The notes beneath the pieces are model-generated. The model did no database searches. It saw nothing but the letters and a program-made list of their open reading frames with translations, and was not told the origin of the DNA. The position numbers were made by a program, and so were the translations under genes. From UBA6168 sp041741095 (GTDB taxonomy: Bacteria > Bacteroidota > Bacteroidia > Chitinophagales > Saprospiraceae), in NCBI GenBank assembly GCA_041741095.1, contig JBGSKQ010000138.1:1-64000 (forward strand): 64,000 nucleotides of DNA, written 5' to 3'. Of this stretch, positions 16,866-26,191 are shown piece by piece; position 1 is the first letter of the stretch; every line of letters starts with the position of its first letter.

Positions 16866-19082
16866 ATGAATTTCAAACCCGGTTTTTATAAGATTATACT
16901 GTTTGTTTTTATTCAAATCATCACGGTCTCATTGTCTGCCCAAGGCGTGTTGTGGGACAAAGATGGCAAGAGTTATTACACCAAAGAAGAAGGAGGCATC
17001 GTGCGATACGCCATGCCCAAATTGGACAAAACCATTTTGCTTAATGAGGCGGATCTGAAGCCCGAAGGGAGGGATAAGGCGCTGCCCATTGACAATTTCA
17101 CCTTTAGCGAAGATGGCAAGAAACTGCTCATTTATACCAACAGCAAAAAGGTGTGGCGGCTCAAGACGAGGGGCGATTATTGGGTGCTGGATTTGCAAAA
17201 CAAAAAACTGCAACAACTGGGCAAAGGCCGTCCGGAGTCCTCGCTGATGTTTGCCAAAATATCGCCCGATGGCATGAAGGCCGCTTATGTGAGCGAGCGC
17301 AACGTATATGTGGAAGACCTGGCCAGCGGCAGCATCAAAAAACTGACGGACGACAAGGGCACCAAAAAACTCATCAACGGCACTTTCGACTGGGTCTATG
17401 AAGAGGAGTTTTTCTGCCGGGACGGCTTCCGCTGGGCACCCGACAGCAAAAGCATCTCCTATTGGCAGATTGACGCCAACCAGATCCGTGATTTTTATAT
17501 GATTGACAACACGGATTCCATTTACAGCCAAATCATACCTGTGGAATACCCCAAAGTGGGCGACCCGCCCTCGCCCGCCCGCATCGGCGTGGTGGACATT
17601 GCCAGCGCCAATACCACCTGGATGAACGTGCCGGGCGACCCGCAGCAGCATTATATCATCCGCATGGAATGGACGCCGGACGGCAAAGAAATCATCCTCC
17701 AGCAGCTCAACCGCAAACAGAACGAAAGCAAGCTGATGCTCTGCAACCCGAAAAGCGGCGAGGCCAAAACCATTTATCAGGAAAGTGACGAAGCATGGGT
17801 TTCAACCATCAGCGAGTGGAGCCACAGTGTGACCGGCTGGGACTGGGTGGACAGCGGCAATAGTTTCGTCTGGGTGAGCGAAAAAGATGGCTGGCGGCAC
17901 CTCTACCTGGTGTCCAGGGACGGCAAAAAGGAAACGCTGCTCACCAAAGGCGACTACGACGTGATCGGTATGGAGTGCATTGACGAAAAAGGCGGCAATG
18001 TTTACATCACGGCATCGCCTGAAAGCGCCATTCAGCAGTACCTCTTCCAGGTGCCGCTCAACGGCAAGGGCAAATTGGAGCGCCTTTCGCCAAAAAACAT
18101 GGAAGGCACCCACGACTACAATATCTCTCCCAATGGCCGCTATGCCCGCCACCGTTTTTCCAATCATTACACCCAGCCACTTACCTCCTGGATCAGCCTG
18201 CCCGACCACCAACCGCTGCCGGGCCAGAAGGACTTGGCCGAGGAAATTGACCCAAGCGCCATGGAAAAATCAAACGTCGATTTTTTCCAGGTGACTACCG
18301 AGGACGGCGTGACGATGGACGGCTGGATGATGAAGCCCAACAATTTTGACCCTAATAAAAAATACCCCGTCGTGTTCTATGTCTATGGCGAACCTGCGGG
18401 CACTACCGTGAGCGACAGCTACGGCAGCGCCAACGGATTCTTGTACGGCGGTGACATGGCCGAAGACGGCTACATCCACATCAGCCTCGACAACCGTGGC
18501 ACCCCTGCGCCGAAGGGCAGGGAATGGCGCAAGTCCATCTATCGCAAAATCGGCCAGATCAACATCCGTGACCAGGCGATGGGCGCCAAAAAAATCATGG
18601 AATGGCCTTACATTGACACGAGCCGTGTGGCCGTGTGGGGATGGAGCGGCGGCGGTTCTTCTACCCTCAATCTTTTGTTCCAATATCCTGAAATTTACAA
18701 AACGGGCATCTCCGTGGCCCCCGTCACCAACTCGCTGTACTACGATAACATCTACACCGAGCGCTACATGGGCCTCCCACAGGAAAATATGGCGGATTAC
18801 ATCGCAGGTGCTGCCGTCACCCACGCCAAAAACCTGGAGGGCGACCTGCTGCTCATCCACGGCACGGGCGACGACAATGTGCATTTTCAAAATGCCGAAA
18901 TGCTGGTGAACGAATTGGTGAAAAACAACAAACTGTTCCAATACATGGCCTATCCAGGGCGCTCGCATGGGCTGTCGGAGGGCGATGGTACTTTCCAGCA
19001 TCTGGTCAAAATGTGTACGAAGTTTTTGACTGACCATTGCCCGCCGGGTGGCAGGGAAGAAGGGAAGGTTGGCAAGCCTTAA
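16866..19082 (+). CDS. Dipeptidyl peptidase IV-like serine peptidase (S9B)
   Basis: Cleaves X-Pro or X-Ala dipeptides from peptide N-termini in the periplasm or at the cell surface. The N-terminal propeller carries the double-Glu motif DWVYEEEF needed to hold the substrate amine. The C-terminal hydrolase has nucleophile motif GWSGGGSS (Ser near residue 594), the acid in GTGDDNVHFQN and the His in GRSHGLSEG. The ATG at 16866 starts a signal peptide (MNFKPGFYKIILFVFIQIIT); an upstream reading from 16755 is out of keeping with this. The 738-residue length is normal. A perfect hairpin terminator follows. Peptidases of this type help Bacteroidota use proteins. Confidence 0.93.
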   Translation: MNFKPGFYKIILFVFIQIITVSLSAQGVLWDKDGKSYYTKEEGGIVRYAMPKLDKTILLNEADLKPEGRDKALPIDNFTFSEDGKKLLIYTNSKKVWRLKTRGDYWVLDLQNKKLQQLGKGRPESSLMFAKISPDGMKAAYVSERNVYVEDLASGSIKKLTDDKGTKKLINGTFDWVYEEEFFCRDGFRWAPDSKSISYWQIDANQIRDFYMIDNTDSIYSQIIPVEYPKVGDPPSPARIGVVDIASANTTWMNVPGDPQQHYIIRMEWTPDGKEIILQQLNRKQNESKLMLCNPKSGEAKTIYQESDEAWVSTISEWSHSVTGWDWVDSGNSFVWVSEKDGWRHLYLVSRDGKKETLLTKGDYDVIGMECIDEKGGNVYITASPESAIQQYLFQVPLNGKGKLERLSPKNMEGTHDYNISPNGRYARHRFSNHYTQPLTSWISLPDHQPLPGQKDLAEEIDPSAMEKSNVDFFQVTTEDGVTMDGWMMKPNNFDPNKKYPVVFYVYGEPAGTTVSDSYGSANGFLYGGDMAEDGYIHISLDNRGTPAPKGREWRKSIYRKIGQINIRDQAMGAKKIMEWPYIDTSRVAVWGWSGGGSSTLNLLFQYPEIYKTGISVAPVTNSLYYDNIYTERYMGLPQENMADYIAGAAVTHAKNLEGDLLLIHGTGDDNVHFQNAEMLVNELVKNNKLFQYMAYPGRSHGLSEGDGTFQHLVKMCTKFLTDHCPPGGREEGKVGKP

Positions 19083-19110
19083 GGTTTTTTATTTTTTGAA
19101 AAAAACCAAC

Positions 19111-19144
19111 AAAAAAGGCGATCCTGAATGGGATCGCCTTTTTT
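19111..19144. terminator. Bidirectional rho-independent terminator
   Basis: A perfect 14-bp stem (19111-19124 with 19131-19144) and 6-nt loop, A-tract on one side and T-tract on the other. It sits between the convergent peptidase and lipoprotein genes and can serve both. Confidence 0.9.
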
Positions 19145-19163
19145 GTTTTATCAAAATAACCGC

Positions 19164-19823
19164 TTAAAATCCTGCATTAATGGCGATGCCTTCCAGCCAA
19201 CGGGTGATGGCCTGGGCGTCTTCGCTCTGGTTTTCCTGATCATAAGCGCCAGTGGTTTTTAGTGTGACCACTTTCACCTCTTCTACAATGGTGGTGCTGT
19301 ATTGGCCGCTGCTTTGCGAGCTGCCACAGCCGCCTTGGTTGTGGTTCTCCTGGCTCACCGTTTTTCTTTCCAACAAAAAAGCCCTGAAAGTGCCACGGCC
19401 AGCCCTGCCACTGTTGTCCACCCGCTCGGAAAGGCGGCCTTGTGAAGCTGCCCGGATGCGCCTGACCATTTGTTCCAAATCACGGGCGCTGAGGCGGTGG
19501 CGGGTTTCTTTGGCGAGGTTGTAGAGCCTCCTCAACTGTTCCGGTGTCCAGGTGCCTGCATCACGAAAGGGGGCGGCTGCTTCGGCGCTTTGCAGTTTGT
19601 AGCTTTTTACAGTGCCTTCATTGTCAACAAACCAGCCATAGTAAATGCCGGCAGCCTCGTTTTGATAGTCGTATTGAAAGAAAACGGACTGGTTCAGGCT
19701 TTTGAGATAATCCTCCGGGCTGAGCTGTGATGGAATTTCGGCTGAAATGGACTCTTTTTGGCAAGCGGTAAAAGATACCAGCATACCAGCCAGAAAAAGA
19801 AAGGGTAAAACATGATTTTTCAT
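19164..19823 (-). CDS. Putative lipoprotein of unknown function
   Basis: The N-terminus MKNHVLPFLFLAGMLVSFTAC is a lipoprotein signal with Cys21. The mature 199 residues begin QKESISAEI and contain a central basic helical stretch (RRLYNLAKETRHRLSARDLEQMVRRI) and a Gly/Ser/Cys patch (QGGCGSSQSSGQ). The C-terminus runs EVKVVTLKTTGAYDQEN to GIAINAGF. I recognise no family. It converges with the DPP-IV-like gene across a shared terminator. It is probably anchored in a membrane, and a binding or structural role is only a guess. Confidence 0.72.
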   Translation of the reverse strand: MKNHVLPFLFLAGMLVSFTACQKESISAEIPSQLSPEDYLKSLNQSVFFQYDYQNEAAGIYYGWFVDNEGTVKSYKLQSAEAAAPFRDAGTWTPEQLRRLYNLAKETRHRLSARDLEQMVRRIRAASQGRLSERVDNSGRAGRGTFRAFLLERKTVSQENHNQGGCGSSQSSGQYSTTIVEEVKVVTLKTTGAYDQENQSEDAQAITRWLEGIAINAGF

Positions 19824-20114
19824 AACTGGGAGTTTAAAAAAGTGAAACAGGATGATGACTGTTTAGGCAAAAATGGAAGAATGCCAAAGTTAGCGTTCTT
19901 TTTGCTTGGCTGAAAGTTTATTTTGTGAAATTTCATTTTGCCAATACATAAATTTAAGATATACGTCGTTGGTATTTAAGCACTGTAAAGAACAAAACGT
20001 TACCCAATTCCCGATTTTTCCATGCGGCCTGTTTTTTGAATAGAATGGATGAATGCTTTTATAAATAAAAGCAATGTTATCTAGCCAATGACCCAAAATA
20101 GCGTTTTCAATAAG

Positions 20115-21389
20115 ATGAACATATCCAAGCTAATTTTCCCGCTTTTGTTTTTTTCGAATTTCTTGTTTTCACAGGATTTTTCCGGAACGTGGATGGGTGA
20201 AGTTTCGCAGGACGGCAAGCCCGATATTTACCAATACCAAATTGATTTGACCCAAACCGACAACAAAGTGAACGGCACGGCCATTTCCACCAGCAAATCA
20301 GGCACGGTGGCCAAATTTGAAATCGGCGGCATTTGGGACGGGGAAACCTTGGCCATCCAGGAAGTGCAGCAATTGGAGCCGGTCGGTGCCAATTGGTGCC
20401 TGAAACATATCCGGCTTTCTTTTTCTGAAAAAGGCGAATGCAAAACCCTCCAGGGCCGTTGGGAGGCAGAAGGTTGCAAGCCCGGCGGCATCATGATAAG
20501 CCGGTGGCCCGCCCTCTGTAGCAAGAAGGAAGCCGCCAATGTGGAAAACGCCCCATCGCCCATCGTCCAAGCCCCTGCTTTCCTCACTGGCAAATGGACG
20601 GGCAACCTCTCGCAAAGCGACCGGGAGCATGGCTTTTATTTTGAAATGAAATTTGATGAAAACGGCACCGGCACGTCCAGCATCACATCCGATGGCGAGG
20701 GCGGCAATGCCATCCACCATTTCAATTGGACCTACGACGAAGCTGCTGGCAGGTTGGATTTTGTAGAAACCGACATCCTCGAAGAATCCGTGCCTTCCTG
20801 GCGCTGGTGCATGAAATCGGGCAGCCTTTTTTTCAAAAAAGAAGAAAACCGGCTCTCGCTGCGGGGTGATTGGTCAGGGTACATCGAGGGTTTTACGCCG
20901 GAAACCGGAGCCTGCGCCCCAGGAACCTTGTATGTGGAAAAGCCTATTTTCAAAAAGGAAGAAATCACCGTAGAAGCCGCACTACCTGGCTCCGAAGCAC
21001 CCGCCGTGACGCCCGTGGCCGTTAAGGATTATGAAAAAAAGCAAAAAAGGGAAGTGGAGGTGGAGCGGGTATTGGAAGTAAAAAACAAAACCATCCGCAT
21101 CCGGGTATGGGACAACGGCACGGTGGACGGCGACGTTTGCACCCTTTTCCTGAACGGCGAAATAATCCTGAAAAACTACCGGGTGGTCCGCACCAAACAC
21201 GAAACCATCGTCAAACTGGAAAAACCCGTCAACTATATCATCCTTCACGCCATCAACCTGGGCAGCATCTCGCCCAACACCATCGCCGTCTCCGTGGACG
21301 ACGGGACGGGGGAGCAGGTGGTCATCGTCAGCTCAAATCTGGGGACGAGCGGGGCGGTGATGATTAGGGAGTTTACGGTGGGGGAGTGA
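20115..21389 (+). CDS. Exported protein with two related beta-rich repeats and a conserved C-terminal module
   Basis: The ATG at 20115 starts a signal peptide (MNISKLIFPLLFFSNFLFSQ); an earlier ATG at 20088 adds nine residues. Two similar beta-rich units follow: FSGTWMGEVSQDGKPDIYQY to about residue 140, and LTGKWTGNLSQSDREHGFYF to about 280. Each begins with (S/T)GxWxG and holds a WC(L/M)K motif and a late GRW/GDW. The C-terminal part (about 325-424: IRIRVWDNGTVDGDVCTLFL, NLGSISPNTIAVSVDDGTG) looks like a module I associate with many Bacteroidota exported proteins. Function unknown; the units may be lipocalin-like. Heptamer-type repeats follow the stop. Confidence 0.72.
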   Translation: MNISKLIFPLLFFSNFLFSQDFSGTWMGEVSQDGKPDIYQYQIDLTQTDNKVNGTAISTSKSGTVAKFEIGGIWDGETLAIQEVQQLEPVGANWCLKHIRLSFSEKGECKTLQGRWEAEGCKPGGIMISRWPALCSKKEAANVENAPSPIVQAPAFLTGKWTGNLSQSDREHGFYFEMKFDENGTGTSSITSDGEGGNAIHHFNWTYDEAAGRLDFVETDILEESVPSWRWCMKSGSLFFKKEENRLSLRGDWSGYIEGFTPETGACAPGTLYVEKPIFKKEEITVEAALPGSEAPAVTPVAVKDYEKKQKREVEVERVLEVKNKTIRIRVWDNGTVDGDVCTLFLNGEIILKNYRVVRTKHETIVKLEKPVNYIILHAINLGSISPNTIAVSVDDGTGEQVVIVSSNLGTSGAVMIREFTVGE

Positions 21390-21395
21390 TTTAGA

Positions 21396-21432
21396 ATTGG
21401 TCATTGGGGTCATTGGTCATTGGGGGTCATTT
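21396..21432 (+). repeat. Short tandem repeat, GTCATTGG type
   Basis: Units ATTGGTC, ATTGGGGTC, ATTGGTC, ATTGGGGGTC, ATT: a 7-bp core expanded by extra Gs. It lies 7 bp after the stop of the upstream gene. It is the same core, read on the other strand, as the CCAATGA arrays at 36610 and 52553. Confidence 0.75.
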
Positions 21433-21649
21433 TATTGAAAATCAGCGACTTGCAAAAAAAATGGATTATTCATTTCAAATGCGAGCATCTATAAAAAAGG
21501 ATGGCTGGATATCCCTGTGGCCATCAGGCCCGAAGAACACCCAGCCATCGCAGCTATCTATTCAACCCTTTAATTAGGGCTATACTTTAACATCCTTGTC
21601 GATCTAAAACGCACTAATTTTCGACAAGTTTTGCCTGTGAACTAATCGC

Positions 21650-22282
21650 TTATGCCTTCATCGCCCCTTCATTCGCCGCATTGTAACGCCTCGTCACTTC
21701 CGCCCAATTGATCACGTTGAAAAAGGCCGAAATATAGTCGGGCCGCCTGTTTTGGTAGTTCAGGTAGTAGGCGTGTTCCCACACATCCAGGCCGAGGATG
21801 GGGAAGCCTTTTTTGTCGGCCACGTCCATGAGCGGGTTGTCCTGGTTGGGTGAAGACGTGATGAATAGCCTGTCGTTGGCATCGGTGCAGAGCCAGGCCC
21901 AGCCGGAGCCAAAACGGGTAGCGGCGGCATTGGAAAACTCCTTTTTGAAATTTTCAAACGAGCCAAAGTCACGGTCAATCGCCTTGGCGATGTTCGTTTG
22001 GGCGGAAGGTTCTCCGCCGCCGTCGGGCGACATGATTTCCCAAAAAAGATTGTGATTGTAGTAGCCGCCGCCGTTGTTGCGCACAGCCGGGCTGTGCTGC
22101 GACACATTGGCGAGGATGCCCTCGATGCTCATCCCCTCCAGCGGAGTGCCGGCGATGGCGTTGTTGAGGTTGGTGGTGTAGGCAGCATGGTGCTTGCCGT
22201 GGTGGATTTCCATGGTACGGGCATCAATGTGCGGTTCCAGCGCATCGAATTCGTAGGGTAGTGCAGGAAGTTGAAATGCCAT
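21650..22282 (-). CDS. Superoxide dismutase, Fe/Mn family
   Basis: Converts superoxide to oxygen and hydrogen peroxide. Metal ligands are visible: His27 in EIHHGKHH, His77 in YYNHNLFW, and the Asp and His of LGLDVWEHAYYLNYQNRRPDY. The pattern GSGWAWL and the DVWEHAYY block fit the family. The choice between Mn, Fe or either metal cannot be made safely from this. The ATG at 22282 gives the standard MAFQLPALPYEFDALEPHID start and 210 residues; a longer reading adds 40 residues of unrelated, low-quality sequence. No signal peptide, so cytoplasmic. Confidence 0.95.
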   Translation of the reverse strand: MAFQLPALPYEFDALEPHIDARTMEIHHGKHHAAYTTNLNNAIAGTPLEGMSIEGILANVSQHSPAVRNNGGGYYNHNLFWEIMSPDGGGEPSAQTNIAKAIDRDFGSFENFKKEFSNAAATRFGSGWAWLCTDANDRLFITSSPNQDNPLMDVADKKGFPILGLDVWEHAYYLNYQNRRPDYISAFFNVINWAEVTRRYNAANEGAMKA

Positions 22283-22738
22283 AATGTTTTGAAATTTTTG
22301 CTTCGGCGGTCGGCCAATCGAAAATTGGCAGCAGAACTTAAGATGACTGACGAACTGCCGATGGATGAACTGCCATTTGGTCCAAGGGGGACAGGCCGCC
22401 AAGATAGGCAGGCGAGATTTTATTTGGGAAACACGGGGTAGGGAATTTTGTTTGGTGGAGCGATTTGATGTAACGTGATTCTTTTGAAATAGAATAAAAT
22501 TAAAATTACGACCGAAGATTTATGGTCAATTAAATTGATAATACAATTCTATGAGCACTAAATGCAAATACTTTACTTCTATCTAATTTGTATTGTTATT
22601 TATTTTTTAAAATAAAAATGCTTGGATTGCCACTACCGAAAAATTACATTGCGCCATATTAAATAAGCGCCATTTCCGATGGCTCTCTATATTTGTTAAA
22701 TCTTACCGATTTTTTCACCCTTTAAATATGAAAACATT
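22283..22738. other. Intergenic region with promoter of the large surface protein gene
   Basis: The first 150 bases (leader of the dismutase gene) are of mixed composition and include a small hairpin (CCAAT/ATTGG at 22314-22328). The rest, 22440-22738, is strongly AT-rich with no gene. A TATATTTG -7 box lies at 22688-22695. Confidence 0.5.
22688..22695 (+). promoter_or_regulatory. -7 box (TATATTTG) for the 1118-aa surface protein
   Basis: An exact TAnnTTTG match 43 bp before the ATG at 22739, which supports that start codon and places the C-run at 22803 within the coding sequence rather than the promoter. No good -33 element was found. Confidence 0.45.
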
Positions 22739-25700
22739 ATGGTTACAGTTCCCAACTTCCGATTTCCTAAAAGGATTTTACACAACTTCACTTCACATTT
22801 TACCCCCCCCCCATTATTTAGATTAATTGCCGTTTTTCTCTTGCTTACTTTAAAACTCAGCACAGTTTCAGCCCAGTCAGTACCGTGCTCGGACATATCG
22901 TTTGAGGCCTGCGGCAACATGGATGTTATCGATGATGATTGTTACAGGGTCGCCATCCCATTTGTATTCGTTTACACTGGTTCAGGCTCATTCACGCAAT
23001 TCGATGCAGATGCGGTTGAAATCACATTTTCGATAGATGGAAATGCTATATTCGACTATGCCCTGACGCAATCATATATGTCTGGTATTAGCGTCAATGC
23101 AACGAACAATACTTCGTTCGCACTGAACGGGCCTTGCGTTTTTGGTGGGTATAATATCGAATTTTCAACCTGCAACGATCCGTCTGCTTTAGTTTATGTG
23201 ATTGCTGAACCGGGGGCCCAATTTGAAGTAACTGCCAATGTGGAGCTTTACTATCGGTCATCTCCTTTTGTCAACTGTGAGGACGGAAGCGATGATTGCG
23301 ATGAAGGCCAGGTTGATGGTGCCTACACATTAATCACAAAAAATGTCCCCTCCGCCTGTTCTTCCGATCTTTCCATTGATATTTTGGGGTTTCCATCCGG
23401 CCCTGTTTCGCCCCACGAAGAGGTGGAACTTGAACTGAAAATAACCAATAACGGAACCTCTACCATCACCTTGTCTGAAGTGGACTTCCGCATCCGGGCT
23501 ACGGATGTGCACGGAACACTTGAAGATATTGGCATTTCGCCAGGAAATGCGACAAGCGGGAATAGTCTGCCCCCTATTTATTCGGAAGACGGCGACGAGT
23601 ACTATTTCTATTTTGGCGAATTTGATGATGATGTCCTAGACCCGTCGGAAAGCGTTATCCTGCTGACTTTTTCGATTCTGCCGCCCAACGGCCTTGGAAA
23701 CCTGTATGGAGAAGCCGAAGTACAGCTTATTTCGGCGAATGTTAGCGTAGAAGGGGGTCCCTGCTGCTCATTGGAGCCTCCATCAAAGGAAACCATCGTG
23801 TTCCCAGGCGACCTTCCCTGTGAAGGCGACTTGGAGGATGTTGAAATCGTATTGAGGCAGTACAGCGGCCCGTCCCTTGAATATTGCGAAATAGGATTTA
23901 ACATCGTACTCAACAGTCCCGACGAATGGGAGGCGGAAAAACTGCTGATGGAATTTGCACTGGCCATTGACGGCAATTTGATCATCAGCAGCGTGACACC
24001 GACCGGCAGTTTTGCCGGCTGTGGCGGCTGCTTGTCGGTTGTGGGCAATACCATCACCTATGACTTTGACGATGCCATGAACCCGCTACATATCAGCGAC
24101 GACGGCAGCGATGGTTTTAGGATAGTCCTCGACGGGCTGTACGGCTCATTGGAAGACATCGAAGTGCTACTGGCTTCCATTAAGGTGCAGGGCATAAGCG
24201 GATCCTGCATACCCAGCATTGTATATCATCCCAGTCTGACCCTCCCCATCGAAAGCGGCTGCGATTTTTGTAGCGATATTTATATAAGGACGGGCGACTA
24301 CAGCGATCCCATGTCCCTGGACGATTGCGAGGGCGGGTTCGGCATCAACCTCCGATCCCCAACCAGCTATGACTTCGAGGAGATATTCGTGGATTTTCAG
24401 ATTGACAACCCAAACGATCTGACCATCGAGGTTTCTTCGCTATTGTGTGCCAGCAGTAATCTTTGCGATCCTGCGGGCACTGGATGGGCGTCCATTGACG
24501 ACTGCCTTGCCTACAATTCCACCACTGATACCTACCGTTATCAGTACTGCCCCTTTGGAGGGCCGGTTACAAATACCGCCAACGTCCCATTTCCCCTGAT
24601 AGACGTAAAGGTATCGGGCATGGGCTGCATACCGGGCATTACTTTTCTCGAAACCACCAAGTTGCTGGAGGATGGGGAAACTGCCTACTGCTATCCATTG
24701 GACAACCCAGCAGGTACGTTCCCTATCTGCAACGACTGCCCGGACGACGAGTACACCATCATGGGCACCATCCGGACGGAGAACAACCATGGTGTTCATA
24801 TTGACGACGACCCTGACGATCAAGGCATCTATATTATCAGCGATGACTGCCCCGCACTAATTGATGACATATTCGATAGCTATGATTGCAAGGAGGTCAT
24901 CAGTTCGGGCAATTGCGACGGCACCTATAACCATACTTTTACCTGTACCAGCGACGATGAGTTCGCTATCGTCCCTTACAAGGATGTGGGCTATCTGAAC
25001 GGCGTAACGACCTATGACCTCGTATTGATTTCCAGGCATGTATTAGGCACACAACTTTTAAATTCGCCTTATAAGATAATTGCTGCTGATGCCAATGGTT
25101 CCAATACAGTGACTACATTTGATGTTGTAGTTATAAGAAAAGTTATCTTATTCATTGATAATAATTTTGGTCCCAGTAATACTTCTTGGCGTTTCATTGA
25201 TGCCAGCTTTACTTTCCCCAACCCTTCCAACCCTTTTCAAACTGCCTTCCCCGAATGCATTCAGGTTGACCTGTCCACCAACAACTCCACCGTCAACCAA
25301 GACTTCATCGCTGTGAAGATCGGCGACTTGAACAATTCCGCCGACCCCTGCCTCGGCTTTGCCGGAGGCGGCGTGGAAGAAAGGGCGCAGCCCGTATCCC
25401 TGGCCTTGGCCTCTGCAAGGGACATTGAAAAGGGCGAAACCGCCATATTTGATTTTACCGTCCAGTCGCCCGAAGCGCTGGTATCGTGGGAGGCGGGCCT
25501 CCGCTTCGACCCGCGCTACCTGCAGTTCGAAGAAGCGCTGCCCGCCGAACTGGATGGAGTCAACGCAGGCAATTTCGGCACCACGCAGGCGGACGAGGGC
25601 AAGCTGCGGGCACTCTGGGTGTCGCCGGACACAAGGCCGGTGCCGTTTGCGGGGGGCGTGGCCTCCTTCCGCCTCAAGTTCAAGGCCCTGCAGCCCATCG

Positions 25701-26095
25701 GGGACATAAGGGAACTGATTTCCCTTGACGACGGCATCTTGCAGGGCCGTGCCTACCAGGACGGGGGGCTTTCACACCCCTTGCAACTGGCCTTCACGGA
25801 AAAAGCTGCCACGCCCACCGTACTTGACCTGCCTGCGCCGGGCCTCTCCGTCACCGCCCTGCCCAACCCCTTCGGCCATGAGCTGAAACTGGTCATAAAC
25901 GCACCGGCCGACGACTGGCTGGAGGTGGCCGTGTTCGCCGCCGACGGCCGAAAGGTGGCCGCTTGGATGGGCGAGATACTGGCACCGCAGCGGGAGCTTG
26001 TCTTCCAGGGCACCGAAAGCTGGGGCACGGGCACCTTCACCTACCGGGTCCGCACCAGCCAGTACAACGCCTCAGGCAAAATAAGCAGGCAATAA
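22739..26095 (+). CDS. Large secreted protein with dockerin-like and cohesin-like domains and T9SS-type C-terminus
   Basis: The 1118-residue protein has an N-terminal export signal (hydrophobic LIAVFLLLTLKLSTVSAQ, residues 28-47) after a 27-residue n-region. That n-region contains Thr-Pro-Pro-Pro encoded by a run of ten Cs. The body (50-740) is beta-rich, Cys- and Asp-rich, of no family I know. Residues about 749-812 form a dockerin-like pair of loops (NGVTTYDLVLISRHVLG; ANGSNTVTTFDVVVIRKVIL). Residues about 885-1017 look cohesin-like (EKGETAIFDFTVQSPEALVS to RLKFKALQ). The end (ALPNPFGHELKLVI to GTFTYRVRTS) fits a type A T9SS sorting domain. Base composition jumps to GC-rich near 25360. Likely surface or extracellular. 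Confidence 0.8.
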   Translation: MVTVPNFRFPKRILHNFTSHFTPPPLFRLIAVFLLLTLKLSTVSAQSVPCSDISFEACGNMDVIDDDCYRVAIPFVFVYTGSGSFTQFDADAVEITFSIDGNAIFDYALTQSYMSGISVNATNNTSFALNGPCVFGGYNIEFSTCNDPSALVYVIAEPGAQFEVTANVELYYRSSPFVNCEDGSDDCDEGQVDGAYTLITKNVPSACSSDLSIDILGFPSGPVSPHEEVELELKITNNGTSTITLSEVDFRIRATDVHGTLEDIGISPGNATSGNSLPPIYSEDGDEYYFYFGEFDDDVLDPSESVILLTFSILPPNGLGNLYGEAEVQLISANVSVEGGPCCSLEPPSKETIVFPGDLPCEGDLEDVEIVLRQYSGPSLEYCEIGFNIVLNSPDEWEAEKLLMEFALAIDGNLIISSVTPTGSFAGCGGCLSVVGNTITYDFDDAMNPLHISDDGSDGFRIVLDGLYGSLEDIEVLLASIKVQGISGSCIPSIVYHPSLTLPIESGCDFCSDIYIRTGDYSDPMSLDDCEGGFGINLRSPTSYDFEEIFVDFQIDNPNDLTIEVSSLLCASSNLCDPAGTGWASIDDCLAYNSTTDTYRYQYCPFGGPVTNTANVPFPLIDVKVSGMGCIPGITFLETTKLLEDGETAYCYPLDNPAGTFPICNDCPDDEYTIMGTIRTENNHGVHIDDDPDDQGIYIISDDCPALIDDIFDSYDCKEVISSGNCDGTYNHTFTCTSDDEFAIVPYKDVGYLNGVTTYDLVLISRHVLGTQLLNSPYKIIAADANGSNTVTTFDVVVIRKVILFIDNNFGPSNTSWRFIDASFTFPNPSNPFQTAFPECIQVDLSTNNSTVNQDFIAVKIGDLNNSADPCLGFAGGGVEERAQPVSLALASARDIEKGETAIFDFTVQSPEALVSWEAGLRFDPRYLQFEEALPAELDGVNAGNFGTTQADEGKLRALWVSPDTRPVPFAGGVASFRLKFKALQPIGDIRELISLDDGILQGRAYQDGGLSHPLQLAFTEKAATPTVLDLPAPGLSVTALPNPFGHELKLVINAPADDWLEVAVFAADGRKVAAWMGEILAPQRELVFQGTESWGTGTFTYRVRTSQYNASGKISRQ
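22803..22812 (+). repeat. Homopolymeric C10 tract inside a signal-peptide n-region
   Basis: Ten consecutive Cs encode part of Thr-Pro-Pro-Pro at residues 22-25 of the large surface protein. A one-base change in length would shift the frame before the hydrophobic core. Such tracts are classic slippage sites. Confidence 0.85.
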
Positions 26096-26107
26096 ACAAT
26101 TTAAACA

Positions 26108-26178
26108 GCCTCCCCCTGCCCCCCTCTGAAGGCGGTGCGCCCCGTCACCCCCTCCTCCGGAGGGGGCCGGGGGGAGGC
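26108..26178. repeat. GC-rich inverted repeat between two surface-protein genes
   Basis: Arms 26108-26126 and 26160-26178 (19 bp each) are complementary at 17 positions, with a 33-nt loop that itself holds a CTCCGGAG palindrome at its edge. The element ends 13 bp before the next start codon. The long G/C runs suggest a mobile or repetitive palindrome rather than a simple terminator, since no T-tract follows. Confidence 0.65.
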
Positions 26179-26191
26179 CCAAACCACGCCC

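Noticed and set aside
19890..20096. Possible 68-aa gene on the - strand
   Set aside because: AT-rich intergenic sequence, no motif, overlaps the start region of the next gene, and no promoter box seen.
22283..22402. N-terminal extension of the superoxide dismutase
   Set aside because: The 40 extra residues match nothing in the family; the ATG at 22282 gives the standard N-terminus.
26135..26191. GTG start for the beta-helix protein
   Set aside because: Translation would begin within the loop of the inverted repeat, and the true signal peptide starts at the ATG at 26192.
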